From: Geobacter sp. DSM 9736
GTDB taxonomy: Bacteria > Desulfobacterota > Desulfuromonadia > Geobacterales > Geobacteraceae
NCBI RefSeq assembly: GCF_900187405.1
Contig: NZ_LT896716.1
Span: 3,658,753-3,722,752, forward strand
Direction of reading: 5' to 3'
Length of the DNA: 64,000 nucleotides
Every line of letters begins with the position of its first letter. The first letter of the stretch is position 1. Both the position numbers and the translations under genes were made by a program. The notes under the pieces are model-generated. The model saw only the letters and a list, made by a program, of their open reading frames with translations. It ran no database searches and was not told the DNA's origin. This document shows positions 28,201 to 36,207 of the stretch, in pieces.

Positions 28201-28917
28201 GTGAAGTCACAGGTCGCTACGACGAACTCTTCGAAGCATCCGGTACTCGGGCCGCTCAATCGCGATTACCCGACGGCAGCAAGGCTCCAAGTTCCGTACA
28301 AGCCGACAGGAAGCCGCGGGACTTCCGGCACGCTGTCACAGGGCGTAGTTATCAACTGCTTCGACTGCCACAACATCCCCGGCAACTCGCCGCTTACGAA
28401 ACGTACCGTGACGGCGCACGGTAATGCCAATACGGTCCGCGGCGTGCCTGCCGTGTTCGGGACAGCCTCGGTGTCTAACCAGGCGTCACTTTGTCTGATC
28501 TGTCACCTCGGATACGACACTGTAAGTACCTACGACCACGGTACCGGCTCTGCGGCCGGGACCAGCGGCACATTCGACAGGTCCGAGAAGAGTGCGTATA
28601 TCAAGTGGGGCTGCAACCTCTGCCACAGCAGTACCTATACTTCGACTGCCACCGCAGTACGTCCCGTCAGGGCCATGGACGTACACGGTTCCAACGTCGT
28701 GCCTACCGGCCAGGTCGCCAAGCGTTCCGGCAGCAGGTGGGCCAGCGGTGGCGGACCGATCGCTTTCATCCGCAACAGCGATCAGTTTAGCACTCACAAC
28801 CCGAGAAGGATCGGTACGACGACCTATACACCGGAGTGTATGGGCGGTAGTTCCGGTAAATTCAGTGCCTGCAACAGAAGCTCCGTAGAAAACTACGCTC
28901 CAGGCGGAACATTCTAG
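25210..28917 (+). CDS. Cytochrome with large beta-rich N-terminal region and 12 heme motifs
   Basis: 1,235 residues from ATG 25210 behind GGGAGGAAA. A long signal peptide or anchor (AGLVTLFTLLLTVGMYQGWYG) precedes about 560 residues without cysteine-heme motifs. These comprise a beta-rich adhesin-like domain (about 45-280) and two related repeats of about 160 residues, each ending in VTAVGVASP(N/D)-G-A-LSL-SNT(L/I)TLTR. From residue about 610 onward there are 10 CxxCH and 2 CX4CH motifs. The first heme module (CGGCH, CIVCH, CSGLYCH) matches the N-terminal module of the two upstream cytochromes. The heme-free region could dock the cytochrome to a surface, matrix or partner; no specific ligand is recognisable. 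Confidence 0.88.
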   Translation: MGKKLGNSIKRMSWQAKAGLVTLFTLLLTVGMYQGWYGILTSEAAPVGGNAWTSVYANQAYPNNSNYTLTIPSGQNRLLVVAIGTTRTTAGAVTIATPTFGTRPMTLAAGDAGSTTTWNHSALYYLTEADLAAASNSTLNLTISGGTAYYNYVYYRVYTGVDQSAPITAARNYNSNSTSSSSVGPFNPTLTVGANDQAIEIVNLARNASGTTAPSISTWATGWTTAGVAPTARTTSGPTARLYIRDRAVPTAVTNDGSTHTASTASSWKSMTAMSLKAAPASTSLTVSNNTAIATGSKLDSDEGVLMQRIQVTGSGQLELNSLTMNNTGTATTIGAAEIYISSSSQTTLPADAVLLGSATNWGGASTQISLTGGTQTNRTLGGTQPLTKYLYIVYDMSIGQAGSTVGSRVTAVGVASPNTGATGLSLSSNTLTLTRSGNLLSVTGNIPGRTTAKDSDAAVVMQHFQVDCDAAFDNALQIDSVTIEDLGTAALVDSVKVYISSVEEADATVLPASAKLIGAIGEWNKTSTVIDFNEHDPGTTADRTVIANGTLNGGPKYIYIVYSMHYDDVFVAGKTVQSKVTAVGVASPDGGANNLSLLSNTITLTRGTWSKITSCGGCHDTANIQDGTARNVPDGKFIGSHNKHTNALAMDCIVCHAKPPINKFNHADGFINLTGAVGKGYSKTKKFQVSNNPTMGTCSGLYCHSNGTSVATGNVQPIQTPAWGGSTNCSSCHAFPPAYTSGTPKANTHSASGHNIGCDRCHYSVTTNGTSVTNGANHGNNAYDVSPNTGAGISFTYTFAPSGGTCSSNACHGNVAWGGSLGCIECHNKTITRTKGRPGTTLANVSAEFGLAWGHKKAGRGAVTSADCIVCHLEGVSSTGRTSSYHQNGNIDLRDPDGTGEAQIKDVSGVNAFAFARFSTSYAAGTRTSTGHNSNTDIANVITQKFCLACHDADGATNTTARSGANATQYMPWNGVQLGANYTATNGATGTQGLVNVKSQVATTNSSKHPVLGPLNRDYPTAARLQVPYKPTGSRGTSGTLSQGVVINCFDCHNIPGNSPLTKRTVTAHGNANTVRGVPAVFGTASVSNQASLCLICHLGYDTVSTYDHGTGSAAGTSGTFDRSEKSAYIKWGCNLCHSSTYTSTATAVRPVRAMDVHGSNVVPTGQVAKRSGSRWASGGGPIAFIRNSDQFSTHNPRRIGTTTYTPECMGGSSGKFSACNRSSVENYAPGGTF

Positions 28918-28939
28918 CATCTGACAGTGCAGATGCGAC

Positions 28940-28972
28940 AAAAGCCCCGCTTGCCAAAGGCGGGGCTTTTGA
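28940..28972 (+). terminator. Intrinsic terminator after the cytochrome cluster
   Basis: An 11-bp stem (AAAAGCCCCGC/GCGGGGCTTTT) with a 9-base loop, 23 bases after the cytochrome stop. The T tract is part of the stem. It separates the cytochromes from the lipoprotein/ResB/CcsA genes. Confidence 0.85.
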
Positions 28973-29041
28973 TTTATCCTCGTAAGGGTGTTCAGCCCCA
29001 GCAGTTCCCATTTTTATTTCAATGTTTTTAACTGAGGCAGA

Positions 29042-30346
29042 ATGAATCCGAAGATCGTATGGTTTCCCGTCATCCTCCTGTTGCTTGCGTTATCCGCGTG
29101 CAGCAGGACCGCCGGAAAGGCTTCACCCTCACCATTCAATTCGAAATCGACAAAGCTTGCCACGCTCCCTCCTGGGTACGAGATAGGAGATATATTTTTC
29201 AGCCCCAACGGCCACGGAGTTGCCGTATTTGCTGGCCGGGAAGGACAGTCTGTAGTATCGCTCAATGGACGGCTTGGCAAAAGCTATGCGGCAGTACTTA
29301 CCCCGGTTTTCAGGCAAGGCGCTGATGATTTTGCGCACGTTGCCGTTGAGGGCAGCAAGCAGCGGGTGTTGGTAAACGGAGATGAGGGTAAGGCATACGA
29401 CTCGGTCGGAAAACCCGTTTTTGCATCTAATGGCCGCATCATCCATGAAGCACGTGTCGGGGAGAAGTGGGTCATAGTCAGGAACGGCGGGGAAAGCTCC
29501 CAGTTCTCATCTGAGAACCCGGGCATAGTAGTCGCCTCTGACGGTGCACGATTCGCCTATGTAGAGCAGACGCCCGATCATAAGAAGTCTTTTGTTCGCG
29601 TGTGTTCCAGTGATATGGGAACCTGTTTCAAGGGGAAAGAGTATGACTGGATCAGTGCAATTGAGACTGACAGATCTGGGACCCGTCTCTTCTATACCGT
29701 CAGGAATGGGGCAAGCAAAGCCCTCGTCACTACTGATCCCCGTCAGAAGGACTTTTCAGAGGAGGAATCCCCCTGGTATATTGATATTCTTTTTGCAGGG
29801 ATCTCGGATGGCGGTGGTCACGTCGCTTATTTTGCCCAGCGGAAAGGGCGGACTGTCCTGATCAGGGACGGCCACGAAGTGGCCCCCGCCCCTGACCAGA
29901 ACATTTTCAATATTGCTGTTTCTCGGACAGGCAGGACAGTTTATTCGGCCTTGATTGATGGGAAGGTTGCCGCATGGGTTGACGGCATCAGGCAGCGAGA
30001 AGCTTACGATGAAATCAATGAACCTTCATTCAGTCCCGACGGCATTCACTTTGTTTATGCTGTAACGCGTGGGGAAAAATCGTTCATTGTGGTGGACGGA
30101 ACCGAAGGCCCGCAGTACGACAAGGTGGTTGGGCCGAAATTTTCACCGGACGGCTCGCGTCTAGTCTATCGTGCTCGTAGAGACGGGCAGCGTTTTGTGG
30201 TGATTGCAGACCTCAAGGGGGCTACCCTTCGGGAGCTTCCTCAATACGAAGCGGTCTGGGACACTTCTTTCTCCCCTGACGGGAAGCTTGTCGGATACGG
30301 CGTGAGACAGGGGAACGATCTCTGGTGGATGGTCGAAAAGCTTTAG
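29042..30346 (+). CDS. Lipoprotein with TolB-like (PD40) beta-propeller repeats
   Basis: 434 residues. The signal ends in a lipobox (LLLLALSAC, C20), so the mature protein is lipid-anchored in the inner or outer membrane. The body is a run of WD40/PD40-like blades, with repeated phrases such as GDIFFSPNGHGVAVFAG, EPSFSPDGIHFVYAV, GPKFSPDGSRLVYRARR and DTSFSPDGKLVGYGV. No catalytic motif is visible. It stands between the cytochromes and the heme-attachment genes, and a scaffold or assembly role for the cytochromes is possible but only inferred from position. Start ATG 29042 follows GAGG. Confidence 0.78.
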   Translation: MNPKIVWFPVILLLLALSACSRTAGKASPSPFNSKSTKLATLPPGYEIGDIFFSPNGHGVAVFAGREGQSVVSLNGRLGKSYAAVLTPVFRQGADDFAHVAVEGSKQRVLVNGDEGKAYDSVGKPVFASNGRIIHEARVGEKWVIVRNGGESSQFSSENPGIVVASDGARFAYVEQTPDHKKSFVRVCSSDMGTCFKGKEYDWISAIETDRSGTRLFYTVRNGASKALVTTDPRQKDFSEEESPWYIDILFAGISDGGGHVAYFAQRKGRTVLIRDGHEVAPAPDQNIFNIAVSRTGRTVYSALIDGKVAAWVDGIRQREAYDEINEPSFSPDGIHFVYAVTRGEKSFIVVDGTEGPQYDKVVGPKFSPDGSRLVYRARRDGQRFVVIADLKGATLRELPQYEAVWDTSFSPDGKLVGYGVRQGNDLWWMVEKL

Positions 30347-30415
30347 AACGCGCATTATCAGCATGGATTGCAGCTCGCGCACACATTCAGTGCTGCTCAT
30401 ATTCGTAAGGTTCAC

Positions 30416-31564
30416 ATGATCGACAACAATCAACCGGCCTACACAGAACAGGAAAAAGATTCCGAAACCTATCCCGTCCAGCCCCGATATCACCCTATCC
30501 ATAAAATACCCCGCGTGATATATGATTTTCTGGCTTCCGCAAGGCTTGCTATGGCCTTGCTCCTGGTTATCCTCTCCTGCAGCGTCGCCGGGGTGACTAT
30601 CTGGCGGGGAGAGACGGCATGGCAGCTTATCTTCAGCACCGTCTGGTTCAATTCGATTCTGGTCCTGCTGGTTGTAAATGTCGCCTGCTGTTTTTTCGGG
30701 AGGATCTGGGGGCGGCGGATCACCATAGTGTCCTTTGGGATGATCCTCTTTCATCTGAGCTTCGTTGCCATGTTTGCCGGCATAGTCTATAACAGCCTGT
30801 TTTTCTTCGACGGCATTTTGCGGCTGACCGAAGGGGAGACTCTGCGCAATGGGGACCCACAGAGTTATGACACGATCCGTTACGGGCGCTTCTTTTCATT
30901 TTCGAAACTCAAGGGAGAGACCACCCTCATCAAGATGTACAAGGGGTACAGGGTAGGGGATGAGGACAAAAGGGTAGCTTATGAAGTCGCTGTAGGGGAA
31001 GGGGCTTCGAAAAAGCAGCAGGTTATCTATGTTACAAAGAATCTATCTTTTAACGGGATAAAGTTTTTTCCTGAAAAGGAGGGGTATTCGCCTCTCGTTC
31101 TGCTTGCCGACGGAAGAGGCAGAGAAATTTATGGAGCATACATCCCGCTCCAGAGCCTCAGGCAGGCGGATGACTCCTATTTCTACACCACCGGAACCAA
31201 GGACGGGCCCGGTGCGTTCCTCTATCCGCAGGAGCCGCTGGGAAAGCCGCTTTTCGATTTGCAGGTGACATATCTGCCTTCGAAGCTGGACGACCGTGGA
31301 GGAGAGGTCACCCTCAGCATATGGCCCATTGACGGATCACAATCTGGAGGGAAGCCTATTGGGGGGGGGAGAATACCAATTAATTCGAGCCTGGAAGCCG
31401 CCGGGCACAAATTCATGTTTAAAGAGCTGCGTTACTGGGTCGGCATGAAGGTGCGTTACGATCCGGGAAAGCCGTTTGTGCTGACGAGTCTCTGGATAGG
31501 ACTCGCCGGGATGCTCATTACCACTGTCGGGCGCATGATGCGAAGCGGGGCGCGTAAAGCCTGA
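30416..31564 (+). CDS. resB: ResB-family cytochrome c biogenesis protein
   Basis: 382 residues from ATG 30416, which follows GTAAGG; an upstream in-frame start at 30368 has no clear ribosome site. In system-II maturation ResB (CcsB/Ccs1) works with CcsA to deliver heme to CxxCH motifs on the outer face of the membrane. Features: a cytoplasmic N-terminus, hydrophobic helices at about 45-65, 80-100 and 112-135, a large extracytoplasmic domain (LRLTEGETLRNGDPQSYDTIRYG to LEAAGHKFMFKELRYWVGMKV) and a final helix (SLWIGLAGMLITTVGRMM). It is followed by its natural partner ccsA. The pair is probably devoted to the cytochromes encoded just upstream. Confidence 0.88.
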   Translation: MIDNNQPAYTEQEKDSETYPVQPRYHPIHKIPRVIYDFLASARLAMALLLVILSCSVAGVTIWRGETAWQLIFSTVWFNSILVLLVVNVACCFFGRIWGRRITIVSFGMILFHLSFVAMFAGIVYNSLFFFDGILRLTEGETLRNGDPQSYDTIRYGRFFSFSKLKGETTLIKMYKGYRVGDEDKRVAYEVAVGEGASKKQQVIYVTKNLSFNGIKFFPEKEGYSPLVLLADGRGREIYGAYIPLQSLRQADDSYFYTTGTKDGPGAFLYPQEPLGKPLFDLQVTYLPSKLDDRGGEVTLSIWPIDGSQSGGKPIGGGRIPINSSLEAAGHKFMFKELRYWVGMKVRYDPGKPFVLTSLWIGLAGMLITTVGRMMRSGARKA

Positions 31565-31640
31565 GCGGCTTTTTCAGTTCAGCCCTGTTTGAAACGCATA
31601 ATGCGCATGCAGCGCTGCCATTCCATTATAAGGAGCCTCT

Positions 31641-32465
31641 ATGAAACCCGAATTCATGTTCTTTTGGACTGCTGTCGCACTCTATGGCGTCAGCGCGTTC
31701 AGCTACATCTTCGGCATGATGGCGAAGCAGGACAAGCTGTTCAAGATCGGCCTCTTCAGCGCGTTGGCCGGTTTCATCCCGCATACTGTTGCCATTGGCC
31801 TTCGTTGGGCAGCGACGAGCATCAGTCCTTTCATTGCAACGTCGGAATCGCTTTCTCTCGGTGTCTTCATGGCGGTGCTGATATTCCTTGCTCTTGAGTT
31901 CAGCCCCCGCAAAGTTATGCCGATGGGGGTGCTGGTTATGCCGATATCGTTCGTTCTCATGGGATGGGCAGGAACGCTGATGGAGGAGGTTGCAAGCACT
32001 ATCGCTCCGGCGCTGCAGAGCGGCTGGATCTGGGCCCACATAGTCGGAGCATCTGCCGGTTTCGGCGCAGTTCTCGCGGCGGCAGGACTCGGATTGATGT
32101 ACCTCCTCAAGGAAAAGAACTCCGGAGGCATGTATGCAAAGCTGCCGGATTTAAAGGCGATGGATGAGCTATCCTACAGATTCGTTGCAGGGGGCTTCAT
32201 CATGTATGGCCTCATGATGGTTTCAGGGTGTTTCTGGGCTAACCAGGTGAAAGGGAACTACTGGAACTGGGATCCGGTCGAAGTATGGTCTCTCGTTTCA
32301 TGGCTCACCTACGGAATCTACCTCCACTTGCGCGTCACCTTCGGCTGGCGTGGTAAAAGGCTCGCCTGGTACGCGCTTCTCGCTCTGGTAGCGATGATCG
32401 TCAGCTACTGGGGCATACCTTTCACAGTGGAAACTTTCCACTCGGGATTCCGCATCGAACATTAA
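31641..32465 (+). CDS. ccsA: CcsA-family heme exporter / cytochrome c synthase component
   Basis: 274 residues, highly hydrophobic with about eight membrane helices. It carries the tryptophan-rich heme-handling motif of the family, GNYWNWDPVEVWSLVSW. Candidate axial histidines are in PHTVAIGLRW, AHIVGASAG and the C-terminal TFHSGF region. CcsA moves heme across the membrane and, with ResB, attaches it to apocytochromes. Start ATG 31641 lies behind AAGGAG. The gap to resB is 76 bases on the same strand, so one operon is likely. Confidence 0.92.
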   Translation: MKPEFMFFWTAVALYGVSAFSYIFGMMAKQDKLFKIGLFSALAGFIPHTVAIGLRWAATSISPFIATSESLSLGVFMAVLIFLALEFSPRKVMPMGVLVMPISFVLMGWAGTLMEEVASTIAPALQSGWIWAHIVGASAGFGAVLAAAGLGLMYLLKEKNSGGMYAKLPDLKAMDELSYRFVAGGFIMYGLMMVSGCFWANQVKGNYWNWDPVEVWSLVSWLTYGIYLHLRVTFGWRGKRLAWYALLALVAMIVSYWGIPFTVETFHSGFRIEH

Positions 32466-32542
32466 GGCAATGGGTCGCGCCTTATACCGGGGAAGGTAAA
32501 TCGGCAGCTCGGCTGTACATGAGTAAGAGGGGGAGTATCCAG

Positions 32543-33043
32543 TTGACCAAGATCGTCGTTATGTTCATCCTTGTGTTTGCCGCGCTGCAGGTCGGTGCAT
32601 GTTCGAGGAATGAATCGGAAACCTTGACTAATAAAAAAGGAACACCTGCGTTTCATGGTGTGAACGATACCTCAGCAGGCTCTTCCCAAGGTTTTGTAGC
32701 AATCATAAAGGGTGCAACCCTTGCAGATTACAGAACGGCAACAATCGGTAAGGCTACCGACGATTACCGCTACTTCACCCGTAGGGAGTGGAGTGAGACA
32801 AGGTCCGAAAACGGCAAGGTATATGTGGATTTCTCCGGCTGGTTCGATGGCAAGAGGGTGATCAATGGACTTGCTGCTGACGGAGTCGAAGTGAAGTTCG
32901 TCATCGAGCCTACCGGTGAATTCTATGTTGCCATGGTGTCCGGTCTTCAGGGCAATGCGGGTGCAGGGATCACACGACATCCACTGGCGCAGATCAAGCC
33001 GGTGCTGGAATCCATCTACAGCAACAAGCCGATCACCCTCTGA
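32543..33043 (+). CDS. Small lipoprotein of unknown function
   Basis: 166 residues from a TTG at 32543, chosen because GGGGAG lies just upstream and the resulting N-terminus (TKIVVMFILVFAALQVGAC) is a compact lipoprotein signal. The ATG at 32519 lacks a ribosome site. The lipobox is VGAC. The mature part (FVAIIKGATLADYRTATIGKA, REWSETRSENGKVYVDFSGW, VEVKFVIEPTGEFYVAMVSG) is alpha/beta with no recognised family. It follows ccsA after 77 bases and precedes a radical SAM gene by 32. Association with cytochrome maturation is positional only. Confidence 0.65.
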   Translation: MTKIVVMFILVFAALQVGACSRNESETLTNKKGTPAFHGVNDTSAGSSQGFVAIIKGATLADYRTATIGKATDDYRYFTRREWSETRSENGKVYVDFSGWFDGKRVINGLAADGVEVKFVIEPTGEFYVAMVSGLQGNAGAGITRHPLAQIKPVLESIYSNKPITL

Positions 33044-33075
33044 TCGGCCCTGTTATCGGTCTTAAGGCTACTGAA

Positions 33076-34413
33076 ATGAAACTCTGCATTATCAAGCCGC
33101 CCCTGCCGTTCGGGTGGACCCCGGTTGCACCTCCGATACTGGAGTATCTCGCTGCGCTTACCCGTCGGGCTGACCCATCCATCGAGATCGAGCTCCTCAG
33201 CGCCAGTGCAACCCCGGACGCCATCGATAAGCTGGAGTGCGACCTGGCGGCGATAAGCCTCCTCACCCCTACCGCAGTGCCCGGCTATCGGATTGCAGAG
33301 AAGTTGCGCGCTCGCGGAATAAAAGTCGTTTTTGGCGGCATGCACGCTTCCGCCATGCCCGAGGAGGCCAAGTCACACGGCGACTCTGTAGTGATCGGCG
33401 AGGCTGAATCGGCTTGGCCCGAGGTGCTGCGTGACTTCCGGGCGGGCACGCTCAAACCGTTCTACTATGGCGAGCAGCTTCCGCTAGACGATCTTCCCAC
33501 TCCTCTCTACGGGATGCTGCAGGGGGGGCATCAGTTCCGGATCCTGAATACATCGAGAGGCTGTCCATACAATTGCACATTCTGCTCGGTAAAGCCGTTC
33601 ATGGGGGAAAAGATACGGTTCCGTCCCATAGACGATGTCGTTCGCGATGTGGCCGCAATACCTGAGAAGATGTACATCAACGGCGATGAGAATATCTGGT
33701 GGGCCGGCTTCGAGCAGAGGGCCATCGATATGTTCACCGCGCTGAAGGGGAGCGGAAAGAAATGGATGGGGTTCGGGAGCCTTCGCCCCGTCCTTACTCC
33801 GGCAGGGTCCCGCATGCTTAACGCTGCCCGCGAAAGCGGGATGCTGACGGTCTGGGTGGGCTGGGATGCTATCTCCGACGAGAGCCTCACGGCATACAAG
33901 GCTGACGGAAAGATCGGGGTGGACCGGGAACGGGCGGTGCGGACTCTCAGGGATCACGGCATCGACGTCTCCCTCTTTTACATGCTCGGCAGCCGCACGG
34001 ACACGCTAGATGATTTCAAACGCGCTGTCGATGTGGCCGACCGTCTTGGGGTCAGCATGCATCCATCGCTGGTCGTGCCCTATCCGGGAACCGAGCTTGC
34101 GAAGCAGTACGAGCCGTATATCTACAAGGACCTGGGTTGGGAGTATTATACCGGGGCATACGCCCTCTTCGAGCATCCAGATCCGGCCATGACGCCGGAA
34201 GCGCGAGAAGAGCAGTTTTACGAGAGCTCGCTCGAGCTGTTAAGCCTTCCGCGCGTCCTGAGGCATATGTTCAAGATCCCGGTTTCCGGCTTCCCCTATG
34301 CTCACATACTGTCTCTCATGAACCAGCTTCCAGTCCGAAAAGGGATGCGGATCGCATATGAGCAGTGGAAATTATCAAAGAAGCAGGTGCGAGAGAAACA
34401 GCTGAAGGTTTAG
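33076..34413 (+). CDS. B12-binding-domain radical SAM enzyme (first of two)
   Basis: 445 residues. Residues 1-130 form a cobalamin-binding Rossmann domain of the BchE type (MKLCIIKPPLPFGWTPVAPPILEYLAAL, VVFGGMHASAMPEEA, VVIGEAESAWPEVL). The radical SAM core follows with the 4Fe-4S ligands C163, C167 and C170 (CPYNCTFC) and the downstream segments YINGDENIWWAGFEQRA and MLGSRTDTLDDFKRAVDVA. Such enzymes methylate or rearrange unactivated carbons, or do other radical chemistry, on small molecules under anaerobic conditions. The substrate is unknown. A second enzyme of the same class and an acyl-activating protein lie downstream. Confidence 0.85.
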   Translation: MKLCIIKPPLPFGWTPVAPPILEYLAALTRRADPSIEIELLSASATPDAIDKLECDLAAISLLTPTAVPGYRIAEKLRARGIKVVFGGMHASAMPEEAKSHGDSVVIGEAESAWPEVLRDFRAGTLKPFYYGEQLPLDDLPTPLYGMLQGGHQFRILNTSRGCPYNCTFCSVKPFMGEKIRFRPIDDVVRDVAAIPEKMYINGDENIWWAGFEQRAIDMFTALKGSGKKWMGFGSLRPVLTPAGSRMLNAARESGMLTVWVGWDAISDESLTAYKADGKIGVDRERAVRTLRDHGIDVSLFYMLGSRTDTLDDFKRAVDVADRLGVSMHPSLVVPYPGTELAKQYEPYIYKDLGWEYYTGAYALFEHPDPAMTPEAREEQFYESSLELLSLPRVLRHMFKIPVSGFPYAHILSLMNQLPVRKGMRIAYEQWKLSKKQVREKQLKV

Positions 34414-34702
34414 CGGCGATTTGCGTGCATACATAATAGGCCCTCTCGCTGCGCTGTCTCGCCTGTCTTTCCTGTTATCCCTGAAACCCCTGTCCTGCCG
34501 GGCATTCATCCGGTTCACCTCATCGTGTCCTATGTTCAGAGAAAACGGGGTTTTTCATTTACTCTTTCAGGATGTTCCTGTTATATTTTGCTTTCTGCAT
34601 GCACATAAACCTTCAGTATTAGCCGTTATGAGACAATCTCCAACGACGCAGGTTGATCGTCATACGGACAAGAGGCAGCCAACAAGCTAGAGGAGGTCTT
34701 TC

Positions 34703-36184
34703 ATGTCCACGAATGACAACAGTACCCATCAGCTGACCGAGGAGGTCCTGGGACTCATAGCCGCCGGGGTTGACGCCGATCTTTCGGACGCGGCTTTCAA
34801 CGCCTATTCAATGCGGCTCTTCGCGCTGCATTACGACAACAACAAGATCTTTCGTGAGTTCTGCGAGGCAAAGAAGGTCACGCCCGAACAGGTAACCAGG
34901 TGGGAAGACATCCCGATGGTCTACAACGATGTCTTCAAAACCCATCTGGTAGCCTCCTTTCCCCTTGAGCAGGCTGTCATGGCCTGCCTTACCGGAGGAA
35001 CTACGAGCCTGACCCAGAGGGGACGAATTTTTAGAGACGAGGACGGGAAGCGGTTGGTTTTTGCCGCCAATCGAACTATGACCGGCGCCTATCTTTTTCC
35101 CGATTTCGAGGAAGGGAGGCGGTGCCGTATCCTCATTCTTGCGCCAAGCCCTGATCTGGCTCCTTCCATGGGGATGGCCATAGGTATGGACCAGACCCGC
35201 CGCGCGTTCGGTACCGAAGACAGCATGTTTCTTCTCGGGAAAAGCGGCATTGATATAAAGGCGCTCCTCAAGGCGCTTCGCGAGTCGGAATCGAGCGGCG
35301 TACCTGTGGCGTTGATAGGTGCGACATCGGCATATGTATACTTCTTCCAGGCCTGTCGTAGAAAAAATATGTCGTTTCGTCTCCCCCCGGGCAGCCGCAT
35401 CTGTGACGGAGGCGGATACCGTGGGCGTTTCGGCAAGGTAAGTCGCCAGGACTATTATGATATGGTGCAGGAAATCCTGGGCATACCGGAGACTCATTGT
35501 GTGAATGTGCTGGGGGAGGCCGAGACTGCGACCAATTTATTTGACGACGCTCTGCGGCGGCATGTGAAAGGACTCCCAACGCGCCAGCGCACTCGGCCTG
35601 TACCCCCCTGGTCACGGGTTCTGGCGATGAGCATCGATACCCTGAAGCCCCTGCCGGACGGCGAAGTAGGGCTCCTTGCCCACTGGGATCTGGCTAACGT
35701 TCCCACTGTCCTGGCGGTAATCACCGACAACCTCGGCTATACCACTGACGGCGGCCGCGGGTGTGAGATGGTGGGGCGGGCGAAGATCGAAAATGGCAAG
35801 GTGTCGCCGCTCCCCGATGAGACGCCCATCAGCCCCATGGGGGATTCCGCGATCTTTCGGATGCTGGAGACGTATGTCAACTTCTCCATCGACTTCAAGA
35901 TGCGGGTTGCCAAAGATCCGAAGGTCGAACCGAGTGTGCGGGAGGAAATCGAAGCACGCCCAGGGTCCGTGGCGTCGTGTCCTCAGGTGGTGGATGAAAT
36001 TCTTGTTGCCCAGGCTGATGAGGAAGCAGCCAGGCTGCGGGATGCCGCGCTTGGTACGTTCAAGGATCAGACTGAACGGCCGCTCGACTGGTACAAGGCT
36101 GAAGCGGAAAAACAGGACCTCCTGGACCACCCTGAAGGTCTCGGCTCTGAGAAAAAGACTGCTGTGAAAAAAGGGCGCCCTTGA
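34703..36184 (+). CDS. LuxE-family acyl-activating (acyl-protein synthetase-like) enzyme
   Basis: 493 residues with AGAGGAGG before ATG 34703. The central part resembles LuxE/coenzyme F390 synthetase-type adenylating enzymes: a TGGTT phosphate-binding loop (CLTGGTTSLTQRGRIFRDEDG), an aspartate-rich patch (SRICDGGGYRGRFGKVSRQDYYDMV), a NVLGEAETA segment and a C-terminal TDNLGYTTDGGRGCEMVGRA. Family members activate a carboxylate as acyl-AMP and pass it to a cysteine or other acceptor. Placed between two B12 radical SAM genes, it may activate a fatty or organic acid for their pathway; that is inference. The 289-base gap upstream holds no supported gene. Confidence 0.7.
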   Translation: MSTNDNSTHQLTEEVLGLIAAGVDADLSDAAFNAYSMRLFALHYDNNKIFREFCEAKKVTPEQVTRWEDIPMVYNDVFKTHLVASFPLEQAVMACLTGGTTSLTQRGRIFRDEDGKRLVFAANRTMTGAYLFPDFEEGRRCRILILAPSPDLAPSMGMAIGMDQTRRAFGTEDSMFLLGKSGIDIKALLKALRESESSGVPVALIGATSAYVYFFQACRRKNMSFRLPPGSRICDGGGYRGRFGKVSRQDYYDMVQEILGIPETHCVNVLGEAETATNLFDDALRRHVKGLPTRQRTRPVPPWSRVLAMSIDTLKPLPDGEVGLLAHWDLANVPTVLAVITDNLGYTTDGGRGCEMVGRAKIENGKVSPLPDETPISPMGDSAIFRMLETYVNFSIDFKMRVAKDPKVEPSVREEIEARPGSVASCPQVVDEILVAQADEEAARLRDAALGTFKDQTERPLDWYKAEAEKQDLLDHPEGLGSEKKTAVKKGRP

Positions 36185-36207
36185 GGCTTCATGGCTGACT
36201 CGCGGAG

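Noticed and set aside
34421-34690. 89-residue open frame before the LuxE-like gene
   Set aside because: Low-complexity, no ribosome site, no recognisable domain; most likely untranslated leader.
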